Origin: Curtobacterium sp. MCBA15_009
Lineage (GTDB): Bacteria > Actinomycetota > Actinomycetes > Actinomycetales > Microbacteriaceae
DNA: 64,000 nt
Direction of reading: 5' to 3'
Assembly (NCBI RefSeq): GCF_001864895.1
Contig: NZ_MJGO01000002.1
Coordinates: forward strand, 154,572 to 218,571
Shown here: one piece after another, positions 12,601-18,690 of the stretch
Layout: the number at the start of each line of letters is the position of its first letter
How positions within the stretch are numbered: the stretch's first letter is position 1
Notes under the pieces: model-generated
Databases searched by the model: none
What the model was told of the DNA's origin: nothing
The model's input: only the letters and a program-made list of their open reading frames with translations
Translations under genes and position numbers: made by a program

Positions 12601-15600
12601 CGGACCTCGACCCAGCAGGTCGACGTCGTGAAGACGGCCCGCCTGGCCGACGGGTCGACCGGACGCACCGGCGACACCGTCGAGTTCGGCTACGTCGTCA
12701 CGAACACCGGCACCGCGACGCTGACCGGGGTCGCCCTCACCGACGCGCGCCCCGGCACCTCGGCGATCGCGGTCACCTGGCCGGGACGCGCCGGCGTGCT
12801 CGCACCCGGCGAGTCCGCACGTGCCACGGCGACCACGGCCCTGACGCAGGCCGACGTCGACCGGGGGACCCAGGCCTCCACCGCGACCGCGACGGGGACC
12901 GGACCCGGCGGCGCGACCGTCACCGCGACCGACTCGGCGACGGTCCGCATCCCCGCGGCGCCGGCCCTCACGCTGACCGAGCAGGGGACGCTCGCGCCCG
13001 GCGCCACCGGCGCCGTCGGCGACACCGTCCGCTGGACGTACGTCGTCACGAACACCGGATCCGTCACGCTCGACCGCACCGCGCTCGAGCAGCAGCTCGG
13101 CGACACCGCGGCCTTCGGGACCTGGCCGGGCACCACCGGCGAGCTCGCGCCGGGACAGTCCGTCACGGCGACCACGACCTCGGTCGTCTCGCAGGCGCAG
13201 TTCGACGCCGGACGGGTCGTCAACCCCTCGACGGCCACCGCCACGGCGCCCGACGGCTCCGTCGTCACCGCCGACGCCTCCGCGGCCGTCGAGACCGGCC
13301 CCGCGGCGGCACGCATCGGCATCACGAAGACGGCCGCGCTGCCGGACGGCGACGCCGCGCCGCGTGCCGGGGACGTCGTGACGATCACCTACCAGGTGAC
13401 GAACACCGGGACGTCGACGCTCACCGGCGTCGCGCTGCAGGATGCCCAGGCGGGTGTCGGGAACCCGACGTACGACTGGCCGGGCACCGCCGGCACGCTC
13501 GCACCCGGGCAGGTCGTCACCGCCACCGCGACGGTGACCCTGACGCAGGCCGACGTCGACCGCGGGTCGGTCGGCGGGACGGCGACCACGAGCGGCACGC
13601 CGCCCACCGGCGACCCCGTGCGGGCCGACGCCGGCGCGACGCTCGTGCTGCCCGGCGCGCCGGAGCTCGCCCTGACGAAGTCCGGTGCCCTCGCCGACGG
13701 CGCGACCGGTGCGGTCGGCGACGTCGTGGACTACCGCGTCACCGTCCGGAACACCGGCACGACCACGGTCCGCGACCTGACGGTCACCGACCCGCTGCCC
13801 GGGCTCGGCGCGCTGACCCTGCCCGACGGCTCCGACGGCACGCTCGCCCCCGGCGAGACCGTCACCGGCACGGCGCGGTACACCGTCACCCAGGACGACG
13901 TCGACGCCGGCAGCGTGGTGAACACCGCCACGACGACGGCGAACCCGCCGACCGGCGACCCCGTGACCGCGACCGGCAGCACGACCGTGCCGCTCGGCTC
14001 GGCGACCGCCGGCATCACCATCGAGAAGCGGCAGCAGCTCGCCGAGGGCGCAGCCGGTCGTGCCGGTGACCGCGTGGAGTACGCCTTCACGGTGACGAAC
14101 ACCGGCGCCGCCACCCTGCGCGGCGTCACCGTCGCCGACGGGCAGCCGGGCCTCGGGCGCGTCACGGTCACGTGGCCGGGCGAACCGGGGGTCCTCCGAC
14201 CCGGGCAGGTCGCGACGGCCACCGCCGTGTACACCCTGACCCAGGCGGACGTCGACCGGGGCGCGGTCACCAGCACGGCGACCACCACGGGCACCGCGGC
14301 CGACGGCACCGTCGTCCGCGACGCGGACGCCGGCACGAACCCGGTCACCGGCACCCCGGGGCTGACGGTCGCGAAGCGCGGCGAGGCGACCGGCGCGGCC
14401 GTCCTCGGCGCCGAGGTCCGCTGGACGGTCGAGGCGACGAACACCGGCACCGTGACGCTCACCGACGTGGCCGTCTCCGACGAGCTCGCCGGCTTCACCA
14501 CCACCGGCACCACCTGGCCGGGGCAGGCCGGGACCCTGGCCCCGGGCGACACCGTCCGCGTGACCGGCACCTCGGTCGTCACCCGCGGTGACGTCGACGC
14601 CGGCGGGGTCGTGAACACCGCCCGCGCGACCGGCACCGCACCGGACGGTGCCGGCACCTCCGCAGGCGGCGCGGCCACCGTGCCGACCGAGGCCACCTCG
14701 ACGCCGCCGTCCGGTCCGCACCTGACGCTCGACAAGCGCAGCACGCTGCCGGCCGGCACCGCGGCGACGGCCGGCGAGCGGGTCGGGTACACGTTCACCG
14801 TCACGAACGACGGCGACACGACCCTGACGGACGTCCGGCTCGACGACCCGATGGCCGGCCTGTCCACCGTCACGTGGGAGTGGCCCGGCACCGCCGGCGT
14901 GCTCGCACCCGGCGAGCAGACCACCGGCACCGCGCAGTACACCGTGACCCAGGCGGACGTCGACGCCGGCTCCGTCGTGAACACCGCCACCGCCGGCGGC
15001 ACCGGCCCCGGTGGGGTCGTCGTCGGCAGCGACCCCTCGACCGCGATCACCCCGACCGCGCCGACCGGGACGACGCCGCCGACCCCGCCGACCCCCGGCG
15101 ACGGCGTGGGCGGACTGACGGTCACGAAGACCGTGCAGTACGCCGAGGGCACCGACGGGCGGGTGGGCCAGCAGCTGGTCTACGGCTTCACCCTCGTCAA
15201 CACGGGCACCGTCACGCTGCACGACGTGCGCGTGGACGACCGGATGCCCGGGCTGTCGGACGTCGCGTACGGCGACTGGCCGGGCACGCCGGGCACCCTC
15301 GCACCGGGGGAGCGCGTCACCGCCACGGCGACGTACACGATCAGCCGTGCCGACGGCGCGTCCGGTAGCGTCGAGAACAGCGCGACGGCGATCGGGACGC
15401 CGCAGCCCGGGGCCCTGCCCGGTGACGGCCCGATCGTGTCCGCGCCCGACAACGTCCGGATCGAGGTCCACCCGGCCGCTGGGGTCCCCGCCCTCGCGTT
15501 CACCGGTTCCGACCCCGTCCCGGCCATCGCCGTCGCCGCACTCCTGCTGGCGCTCGGCATCGCAACGGCGGCCCTCGGGAGCCGCCGCCGCACCCGGAAG

Positions 15601-15612
15601 GAACACCGATGA
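700..15612 (+). CDS. Giant secreted DUF11/DUF7507-repeat surface protein with LAFTG sorting signal
   Basis: A single frame of about 4,970 codons encodes a secreted, cell-wall-anchored repeat protein. The start is uncertain: TTG at 700 has GGAAGG 7 bases upstream, while the longer GTG at 649 and shorter ATG at 775 lack a good ribosome site. An Arg-rich n-region, a hydrophobic stretch and an AQA cleavage site form a signal peptide. About 370 residues of unique head follow, then one divergent repeat and 37 recognisable copies of a roughly 115-residue unit carrying GDTV, TNTGN, LTGV, WPSGT, LAPGQ, TATATYTLTQADVDAGS and NTAT. The C-terminus has LAFTG (15493-15507), a membrane helix and an Arg-rich tail, the signature of class E sortase substrates. 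Such repeats usually build long beta-sandwich stalks for adhesion; that role is inferred. The stop overlaps the next start as ATGA. Confidence 0.9.
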   Translation: MLLATRRPRHRAESVARPRWFRGVAMALAVLIPTTGVALGTEGVAQAAVVQWGVGADQAPNYQATVNGDFTMTGNGVLACSGTALTATGTSGTCTDLHANAVGSSTTTSYNDYFKMVNSNTVSGFTTNSSTGTLTIPAGATVVKASLNWSANTGVFSGTQNVTCSGNSANGSQWYATRPDAAAGYRTQPAQLKVGSSAIRSVAPDALLEDPASQASALYYSASADVTNAFAGAATGSPLSISAGNVWAAVGAGCYAGWSLTVVYDYGRYIAGNANSAPHKVIYYQGHVREAASDSPLTVNFTGFSALQSGVKFGYTLYEGDRGITGDYMRYTPQGGSPTEVLNTKNAGGNIGVGQADGSVRYTQTADTTAFTNQSVDVHTQTLSGVDKGDTAMTLTVGTSGDSYLLQNAVLSVPTAALSVSKTLDGTVNDQFRTATENTAFTITVTNNGSVALTNIQLTFPDTETCTPSTTIAGPLAAGATATVRCTGPPPTAASTTSSVTATAQVAGDTTVTVSDTGSTNTYLSSLALTKTSALASGATGKAGDTVNYSFTATNNGTGPLTGVAITDPLSGLSALTYGTWPSGTSGTLQPGQAVTATATYTLTQNDVDAGSVANTATVTGTDPDGGPRPTASASRTQPLTAANTLALTKSGALASGSTGRAGDTVNWSFRLTNTGAQTVTGATIADQLAGVSAISYGTWPSGTTGRLAPGQSVTATATSTLTQAQVDAGSVTNPATASGRSASGGTVSAPTATATVAVPAANALALTKSGALASGSTGRAGDTVNWSFRLTNTGNQTVTTASITDRLSGVSALTYGTWPSGTTGTLAPGQSVTAAATYTLTQTDVDAGSVVNTAGASGRGASGGTVTAPDATATVSVTDASSLTVVKNGSLASGATGRAGDTVNWTFTVTNGGNRTLTGVTIADPLPGISTIAYGTWASGTTGRLAPGQSVTATATSTLTQAQVDAGSITNTATASGTNPSGTTVTSGQTTKTVDIASAQKIALTKTGSLASGATGKVGDTVNWQFSATNTGNTTLYGVAIADDLAGISARTYVWPGAAGRLDPNQTVTATATSTLTQADVDAGSIVNTATAAGNTRADGTGQSASSTTTAAVSLSRAPGIAITKTGALASGATGAVGDTVTYTFTVRNAGNTTLTGVAVSDPLAGLSALTYSWPGTSGRLTPGQTATATATYALTQKDVDAGSVQNTATARGTAPDGSTATNAATARTTVPSAPGITVSKSGALAAGATGAAGDTVDYTFTARNTGNQTLTAVTISDALAGVSTVTYGTWASGTAGTLAPGQTVTATARYTLTQADVDAGSVVNTAQVSARTPATTTITASSPNTLQVPSNGTLSFAKTGTLAGSGTPAAGGTVNWTFTARNTGNVTLTGVTITDQLAGISTVTYTWPGATGRLAPGQTVTATATSTLTQAQVDAGTVRNTATVAGTTPRGTAVSQAAAATVSVDRTVAVSVAKSGALAAGSTGTAGDTATWTLRITNTGNTTLTGVGATDSLAGLSALTYGTWPSGTAGTLAPGQTVTATATGTVTQADLDAGSVTNTATATGTGPSGTTTATAQGSGTVPLAGNPALTFTKAVATGTGYTGRAGDTLDYSFRATNTGNQTLTGVTITDPHAGLGALTYQWPGTAGRLAPGQTVTATASYTLTQADVDAGTVANRATVSGTNPQGTAVSTPATAAQTIAPAPGIAVAKSAVVGGTGRVGDTVTYRFDVSNTGTTTLGGVGVTDPLSGLSGITYGTWPSGTAGTLAPGQTVRGTATYTITQADVDAGSIVNTASSAATTPGGGTVRATGSATVTPASGAPAITLAKTERLATSATGVAGDTVRLGYTITNTGNQTLTNVTLTDDQSGHSAFAFGTWPSGTAGTLAVGQSVTATATYTLTQADVDRGRVASDATTTGVSPGGVTVRATDTGSVVPKRTPGVALTETGSVTSGNGGVGSVVTWTYQATNTGTVTLTVPEVVHALGGTVTYAWPNAPNTLAPGETLTATSTSTVTQADVDAGSLVDTSSVTGTAPSGTDPATVTATSAATVRTSDAAPGLGISKVETFDADGSTTRAAVAGEQVDMRYVVTNTGNVTLTVVGVQDAQRGVSSVVFADGDTTITLAPGRSATATATYSLSQSDVDAGGIRSAATAFGTTPAGTRVTASATDGVTITPQPAVALTKTARYDTNAAGAVESGRVGDTVVFSFLATNTGSVTLTDLTLRDQLVGLATATPIDGTPALRDLEWSGGSAGSLAPGERVRATARYTVTQTDVDAGSITNTATVAGTTPGGASTSRDATVTIATAADNTAAIGIVKQASVPGTGTPQPGDPVLLGYTVTNTGDFSLTGVTVTDDGADAGSVRYGTWPSGTANRLEPGQTVTATAVHTLTQADIDAGYVTSPARTTGTPPTGAAVTATSYRTVPVTQVNTFDFSKSGVPAGSTAGVGDRLTFTLTARNTGNTTLDLLQMTDQLQGVGVLEYRWPDPAAPGVVPPGQVATATAAYTISQADVDAGSVLNSANAIASPPTGSAITRTTTSTTGVDASAPTITLDKTEALADGAVGVAGDTVRFGYTITNAGTTTLTGVALTDAQPGLGTVSYGAWPSGATGSLAPGQSVTATATYRLTQADVDRAAADTADGVALTSVATTTATDRRSGEAVSATDDGSVTLAPTSGIATRKTAATVGGGSIGAVRAGDVVRYTVTATNSGQTTLTDVTVSDPLRGLGTPTTTWPNATAGTLAPGQAVVVTADRTVTQDDVDAGSIANTATTTGTTPAGTTTSGSGTRTVVTTPGAPAIAVQKSEALADGATGAAGDTVELTVTVTNRGDVTLTDVAVADGQPGVSAVRFDAWPSGTAGRLAPGQSVVAHATYTLTQQDVDRGGVASTATATGVPPRGATVAASDDAGVTVTPRGALSVDKTGTLGGATGAVGDTVRYGFRVTNTGNVTLSGVGVADVLSGVSAVTIDDWSGAAGRLEPGDTVTGTATYRVTQADVDAGSVLNDATVTGSTPAGDTVTASDAATVTLAAAAPGIRLDKTERLVDDATGVAGDTVRLGYTITNTGTATLSGVALTDAQARLSDIEFGTWPSGVGTLAPGQSVTATATYTLTQADVDRGTVGSTATATGTSPRGTEVVDSAQGTVALTAPAAVSLTKRAAFRDGGTGRVGDTVDYTFTVVNTGQVTVDGVRVADRLAGLGPVSVEAGPDGDGSLAPGQSLVARAAYTVTQADVDAGSVVNGATATATPARGDDVTATDSTTVRTSDGAPAIGITKTERLTGTGTPAAGDTVRLDYTLTNRGNQTLTGVTVTDAQIGVTSVAYGTWPSGTAGRLAPGQSVTATATYVLTQADLDAARVESAATVSGVAPTGGTVRATDTAGVDLAAAPGLSLDKQGRLAPGATGAAGEGIRYTFSATNTGNVTVELLDFRDRLAGLSDPTVSDWPGSVGVLAPGQTVTAEATYTIRQSDVDAGSVANTATVVGRAPDGSDVTGTDGTTVETAASGPRIGVVKTAVLADGATGRAGDRVEYRYEVTNSGNVTLTGIGAVDDQTAVSAVVFGDWPTTEGRLAPGQTVTATASHVLTQAEVDAGVLRSTVIATGTAPDGTDVRATDTRAVTIAPAPRVAFSKTAAYTDGGTGRVGDTVRYTVRAENTGSVTLRDVTVTDRLAGLSAFTADWPAAAGTLAPGAVVTATAEYTVTQADVDAGSIVNQAVLWASPPTGAPVTATDGTTLRTAVPADGIALVKDERVTSGTGVAGDTVTFTWTIANPGNRTLTGVTLDDDQSGLGTVSYGSWPGAVGTLAPGQAVTATATYTLTQADVDRGSISSTATTTGTVPSGEVVTATATGAVDTVRTGSWTIAKSGALADGAAGVLGDRIDWTYRVTNTGTVTLTDVVVGDDLPGVTAPVVATWPNGTAGTLRPGQSVTATARSAVTQTDVDAGSVVNRATADARVPAGVTDPGAQDDSATVALRTSTQQVDVVKTARLADGSTGRTGDTVEFGYVVTNTGTATLTGVALTDARPGTSAIAVTWPGRAGVLAPGESARATATTALTQADVDRGTQASTATATGTGPGGATVTATDSATVRIPAAPALTLTEQGTLAPGATGAVGDTVRWTYVVTNTGSVTLDRTALEQQLGDTAAFGTWPGTTGELAPGQSVTATTTSVVSQAQFDAGRVVNPSTATATAPDGSVVTADASAAVETGPAAARIGITKTAALPDGDAAPRAGDVVTITYQVTNTGTSTLTGVALQDAQAGVGNPTYDWPGTAGTLAPGQVVTATATVTLTQADVDRGSVGGTATTSGTPPTGDPVRADAGATLVLPGAPELALTKSGALADGATGAVGDVVDYRVTVRNTGTTTVRDLTVTDPLPGLGALTLPDGSDGTLAPGETVTGTARYTVTQDDVDAGSVVNTATTTANPPTGDPVTATGSTTVPLGSATAGITIEKRQQLAEGAAGRAGDRVEYAFTVTNTGAATLRGVTVADGQPGLGRVTVTWPGEPGVLRPGQVATATAVYTLTQADVDRGAVTSTATTTGTAADGTVVRDADAGTNPVTGTPGLTVAKRGEATGAAVLGAEVRWTVEATNTGTVTLTDVAVSDELAGFTTTGTTWPGQAGTLAPGDTVRVTGTSVVTRGDVDAGGVVNTARATGTAPDGAGTSAGGAATVPTEATSTPPSGPHLTLDKRSTLPAGTAATAGERVGYTFTVTNDGDTTLTDVRLDDPMAGLSTVTWEWPGTAGVLAPGEQTTGTAQYTVTQADVDAGSVVNTATAGGTGPGGVVVGSDPSTAITPTAPTGTTPPTPPTPGDGVGGLTVTKTVQYAEGTDGRVGQQLVYGFTLVNTGTVTLHDVRVDDRMPGLSDVAYGDWPGTPGTLAPGERVTATATYTISRADGASGSVENSATAIGTPQPGALPGDGPIVSAPDNVRIEVHPAAGVPALAFTGSDPVPAIAVAALLLALGIATAALGSRRRTRKEHR
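2647..3084 (+). repeat. Direct repeat of 81 identical bases inside the giant gene
   Basis: Bases 2647-2727 recur without change at 3004-3084, 357 bases (119 codons) apart, one repeat unit. They encode the start of repeats 2 and 3 (KSGALASGSTGRAGDTVNW and following residues). Other neighbouring repeats share protein motifs but differ at many synonymous positions, so this pair looks like a recent duplication or gene conversion. Confidence 0.85.
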
Positions 15613-16082
15613 CCCTGCGCCCCACGCGCTCCCTGCCCGTCCGCCTGCTCGCGATCGCCGGCGTCGCCGCGCTCGGCATCGGCCTGGCCGGCTGCTCCGG
15701 CGGCGACGGGCCGGACGGGAAGGCCTCCGGGACGGCGACCGCGCAGGCGACCGCCACCGAGCGTCCGGCGATCACCGACGTCGACACCCCGGCGGGCGGT
15801 GACGGCGAGTACGTCGGCGCTCTGAAGGACGTCCAGGTCAGCTCGTGCAAGAAGTCCGGCTCGGAGTGGGCCGTCGAGGGCACGGTGGAGAACCCCGCGA
15901 AGAGCGCGCAGGGCTACCGCATCTACGTCTCGCTGCTCAAGGGCCAGTCCGACACCCGGGCCGTCAAGGAGGTCGACGTCGACAGCGTCGCCGCCGGCGC
16001 CTCGGACGACTGGTCCACCACCATCGGCACGTCGGAGAGCGGACTGTCCTGCGTGCTGCGCGTGGAGCGGTTCGCAGCCTGA
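15609..16082 (+). CDS. Putative lipoprotein coupled to the giant surface protein
   Basis: This 157-residue protein begins with an Arg-containing n-region, a hydrophobic core and the lipobox LAGC, so it should be lipid-anchored on the outer face of the membrane. A short Gly/Ala/Thr-rich linker follows, then a domain of about 100 residues with two cysteines that could pair (VSSCKKSG and LSCVLRV). The layout, with EGTVENPAKSAQGYRIYVS, resembles FxLYD/DUF-type beta-sandwich domains that describe extracellular additions, but I cannot name a family. The ATG overlaps the giant gene's stop by four bases (ATGA), so translation is probably coupled and the two proteins may work together at the surface. 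Function is otherwise unknown. Confidence 0.8.
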   Translation: MTLRPTRSLPVRLLAIAGVAALGIGLAGCSGGDGPDGKASGTATAQATATERPAITDVDTPAGGDGEYVGALKDVQVSSCKKSGSEWAVEGTVENPAKSAQGYRIYVSLLKGQSDTRAVKEVDVDSVAAGASDDWSTTIGTSESGLSCVLRVERFAA

Positions 16083-16120
16083 GACCGGCCCGGCCCGGAC
16101 CGTGCCACCGCTGCACCGCC

Positions 16121-16154
16121 CCTCGGACACCGCTCACGTGAGCGGTGTCCGAGG
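16121..16154. promoter_or_regulatory. 34-bp perfect palindrome at the start of the LuxR gene
   Basis: CCTCGGACACCGCTCAC is followed with no spacer by its exact reverse complement. The GTG that best fits the regulator start (16138) begins at the exact centre. It lies 39 bases after the lipoprotein stop. It could be a terminator hairpin, an operator bound by a dimeric regulator, or both; there is no T-run after it on either side. The perfection of the dyad is seen; the role is inferred. Confidence 0.6.
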
Positions 16155-18531
16155 CACGCCGCGACACCGGGTCGAGCGACCACGGCTGCTCGCCCGGATC
16201 GAGAGCGCGCTGCAGACCGGTCGACCCGTCGTGGTCGCCGGCCCGCCACGGGCCGGCGTCACCACCCTGGTCCGGCACTGGGCGTCGGAGACCGAGCGGA
16301 CCGTCGTGACCGGACTGACACCCGGCGACCAGGACGACGACGCCGTCCTGGTGGTCGACGACGCGCACCTGTTCGGCGCCGAGGGCCTCCACGCGCTCCT
16401 CGCCCGTGCCACCGACGTCCCCGTGGTCCTGGCCGGCGGGGCGGGCCCGACGCTCGACCGGATCGCCGCGGACACCCACGCGGTCGTCCTCGACGGCGCG
16501 GACCTCGCCTTCGACGCCACCGAGGCCGCGACCCTGCTCGGGCGGAGCGTCGGCGTCGTCGTCGCCCCGGTCGTCGTCGCACGCACCGTCGACGGCGTCG
16601 GCGGGCTGGTGGGCGTGCTCGCCGCCGCGGCCGCCGCCGTCGCCGCCGAGGACCGTCCGCCCGTCGACCTCGGCAGCCGCTTCCACGCCGCCGTCGACAC
16701 CGCCACGGCCGACTGGATCGGCACCGTCGAGGACCCCGCGCTGCGGAGCTTCGCCGAACGCGCCGCCGTCGTCCGGTCGGCGCCCGTCGCGTTCCTCGCG
16801 GAGCTCGCGGACGACCCGTCGGTCGACCCCGTCGCGGTGTGCCGCGCGGCCGCGGCTGCTGGACTCGGCACCGTCCGCGGGCAGGGCTTCACCTGGTTCG
16901 ACGCCACCGCCGGCGCACTCCGGGCCGCCGGCGCCGCACGCGACCCCGACCGGCAGCGCGAGGTGGCACGACGGGCAGCGGCCTGGGCGATCACCCACGA
17001 CGACACCGTCACCGCCGTGGACGCCGCCGTGCAGCTCGACGACCTCGAGCTGCTCTCCGACGTGCTGACGACCGCCTGGACCCGGCTGACCGGTCCCGGA
17101 GCGCCGACCATCGCGCGGCTGCTCGACCCGGTCCGACCCCGTCGGGCGGCCCGGTACCCTGTCGTCCTCGCCGCCATCGCGCGCGCCGAGTCCACCGCCG
17201 ACCGGCACCACGCACGGGCGTCCCGGGTGAACGCCGCCGTCGTGCCCTCCGTCGCCGCCGTCATCGGGACCGCCCACCCGGCCGAGGCGGTCTTCCTCGC
17301 CGCGATCGAGATGCAGTCCCGTCGCATCACCGGCGACGACGCCGGCGCGCAACGCGCGGCGGACGCGGTCCGCGCACGCCTCGCCGCGCTCGACGCGACG
17401 GCCACCGACCGACTGGCACCGCGCCTCCCGTTCGTCCTGCAGCAGCTCGCCGCCACCGCGCTGACCGCGGGGGACGTCGAGACGGCGCTCGCGACCCTGG
17501 TGCACGTCGAGCCGACCGACGGGCCGGACGGAGCGCTGCAACGCGCCGCCGCCGACGGGCTGACCGCGCTCGTGCACGCCCTGGCCGGCGAGGTCGACGT
17601 CGCCCGGCGACTGCTCTCGGTCGACGGCGTGCTCGACCTGCCCACCGGCGCACTGGCGAGCGCCGTCGTCGCGCTCGAGGACGGCGACACCGCCACCGTC
17701 CTCGCGCTGCTGCACCGCGTCGACCCGCTCTTCGGGGCGTTCGAGCACTGGCCCCTCGTCCTCACCCTGCGGGCGCGCGCCACGACCATCGCCGGACGCG
17801 TGCCGCCGGCCGACCAGCTCGCCGCGCTCGACGCCGAGGCGCAGCGCTACCGGATGCGGGCGGTCGCGGGCGGGGTCGGCGCCCGGCTGCTCGGACGGGC
17901 GCGCGTGCGGCTGCAGCTCGCCGCCGGACAGCTGCCGCAGGCGGAGCGGGGCCTCGAGGCCCTCGGCCCCGTCCAGGGCTGGAACGCCGCGGAGCACGTC
18001 GGTCTCGCGCTCGCCCGCAACGAGCCGCAGCGTGCCCTCGACCTCGTCACCGCCGTCTTCGCGCAGGGCGGCCGGTACGAGGCACGGACGACCGCACTGC
18101 TCGTGCTGCTCCGCGCGGTGGCGCTGCGGCGGACCGGGGACGTGCACGGCGCGGTCGCGTCCTTCTGCGAGGCCGTCGACATGTTCGACCGGCACGGCAT
18201 GCGCGCGGAGCTGCTCACCCCGCCCCGCGACGACGTCCTGCAGCTGCTCGAGGTCGCCGACGACGCCCGGGCGCGGGCGCTGTTCGCCTCGGTGTCGTCC
18301 CTGTCGTCGGTGATGCCCGGACCCGACGTGTCGGTGGTGCTGTCCGAGCGGGAGTCCGTGGTGCTCGCACTGCTGGCCGCCCCGCACAGCGTGCCCGGGA
18401 TCGCGGCGGAGCTGCACGTGTCGGTGAACACGGTGAAGACGCAGGTCCGCAGCGTCTACCGGAAGCTCGGGGTGTCGTCCCGGCGCGACGCCGTCGAGCA
18501 GGCGCGGTTGCTGGGGTTGCTGGCGCCGTAG
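16138..18531 (+). CDS. LAL-type LuxR-family transcriptional regulator
   Basis: This protein of about 797 residues has the layout of large ATP-binding LuxR regulators: an N-terminal NTPase-like region, a long helical TPR-like middle and a C-terminal LuxR helix-turn-helix (LSERESVVLALL, then HVSVNTVKTQVRSVYRKLGV). The Walker A position reads GPPRAGVTT, with Val where the conserved Lys should be, while the Walker B strand (AVLVVDDAHL) is intact, so ATP binding is doubtful. Two starts are possible, GTG 16138 and GTG 16102; neither has a ribosome site. I prefer 16138 because the extra residues are not family-like and are read from one palindrome arm. It lies downstream of the giant gene and lipoprotein and may control them, which is a guess. 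It faces the LacI gene. Confidence 0.85.
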   Translation: MSGVRGTPRHRVERPRLLARIESALQTGRPVVVAGPPRAGVTTLVRHWASETERTVVTGLTPGDQDDDAVLVVDDAHLFGAEGLHALLARATDVPVVLAGGAGPTLDRIAADTHAVVLDGADLAFDATEAATLLGRSVGVVVAPVVVARTVDGVGGLVGVLAAAAAAVAAEDRPPVDLGSRFHAAVDTATADWIGTVEDPALRSFAERAAVVRSAPVAFLAELADDPSVDPVAVCRAAAAAGLGTVRGQGFTWFDATAGALRAAGAARDPDRQREVARRAAAWAITHDDTVTAVDAAVQLDDLELLSDVLTTAWTRLTGPGAPTIARLLDPVRPRRAARYPVVLAAIARAESTADRHHARASRVNAAVVPSVAAVIGTAHPAEAVFLAAIEMQSRRITGDDAGAQRAADAVRARLAALDATATDRLAPRLPFVLQQLAATALTAGDVETALATLVHVEPTDGPDGALQRAAADGLTALVHALAGEVDVARRLLSVDGVLDLPTGALASAVVALEDGDTATVLALLHRVDPLFGAFEHWPLVLTLRARATTIAGRVPPADQLAALDAEAQRYRMRAVAGGVGARLLGRARVRLQLAAGQLPQAERGLEALGPVQGWNAAEHVGLALARNEPQRALDLVTAVFAQGGRYEARTTALLVLLRAVALRRTGDVHGAVASFCEAVDMFDRHGMRAELLTPPRDDVLQLLEVADDARARALFASVSSLSSVMPGPDVSVVLSERESVVLALLAAPHSVPGIAAELHVSVNTVKTQVRSVYRKLGVSSRRDAVEQARLLGLLAP

Positions 18532-18545
18532 GGCGGGGCGGAGGC

Positions 18546-18596
18546 CGCCTGCTCGGCGCGGCGGGTGTCGGGGCGTCGCCTGCTCAGCGCGGCGGG
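18546..18596. repeat. Two 20-base direct repeats between convergent genes
   Basis: CGCCTGCTCGGCGCGGCGGG at 18546-18565 recurs with one change at 18577-18596, 31 bases on. It lies just after the LuxR regulator stop and before palindromic repeat A. No coding potential is apparent. Confidence 0.6.
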
Positions 18597-18606
18597 GCGG
18601 CGCTTG

Positions 18607-18656
18607 GTGAGCAGAAGGTGTTGGGTCGGAGGCGCGGACTCGACCTTTTCTGCTCA
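18607..18656. repeat. Palindromic interspersed repeat, copy A (degraded)
   Basis: TGAGCAGAA at 18608-18616 pairs with TTCTGCTCA at 18648-18656 around a 31-base spacer. It is the least perfect of three copies sharing the GTGAGCAGAAG core (others at 19752 and 20876). It sits between the convergent LuxR and LacI genes, where it could also serve as a bidirectional terminator. Confidence 0.65.
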
Positions 18657-18690
18657 GGAAGTGCTCGCGGCGGGGAGCCCCGCCCGCCCA

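Noticed and set aside
2278-15440. CRISPR-like or satellite repeat array
   Set aside because: The periodic units are about 345 bases, coding, diverged and contiguous in one frame, not short identical repeats with unique spacers.
211-15606. A reverse-strand open frame of more than 5,000 codons opposite the giant gene
   Set aside because: It has Arg/Gly/Asp-rich low-complexity sequence, no domains, and covers part of two genes on the other strand. Repetitive GAC/ACC/GTC codons simply lack reverse stops; the forward frame has signal peptide, repeats and sorting motif.
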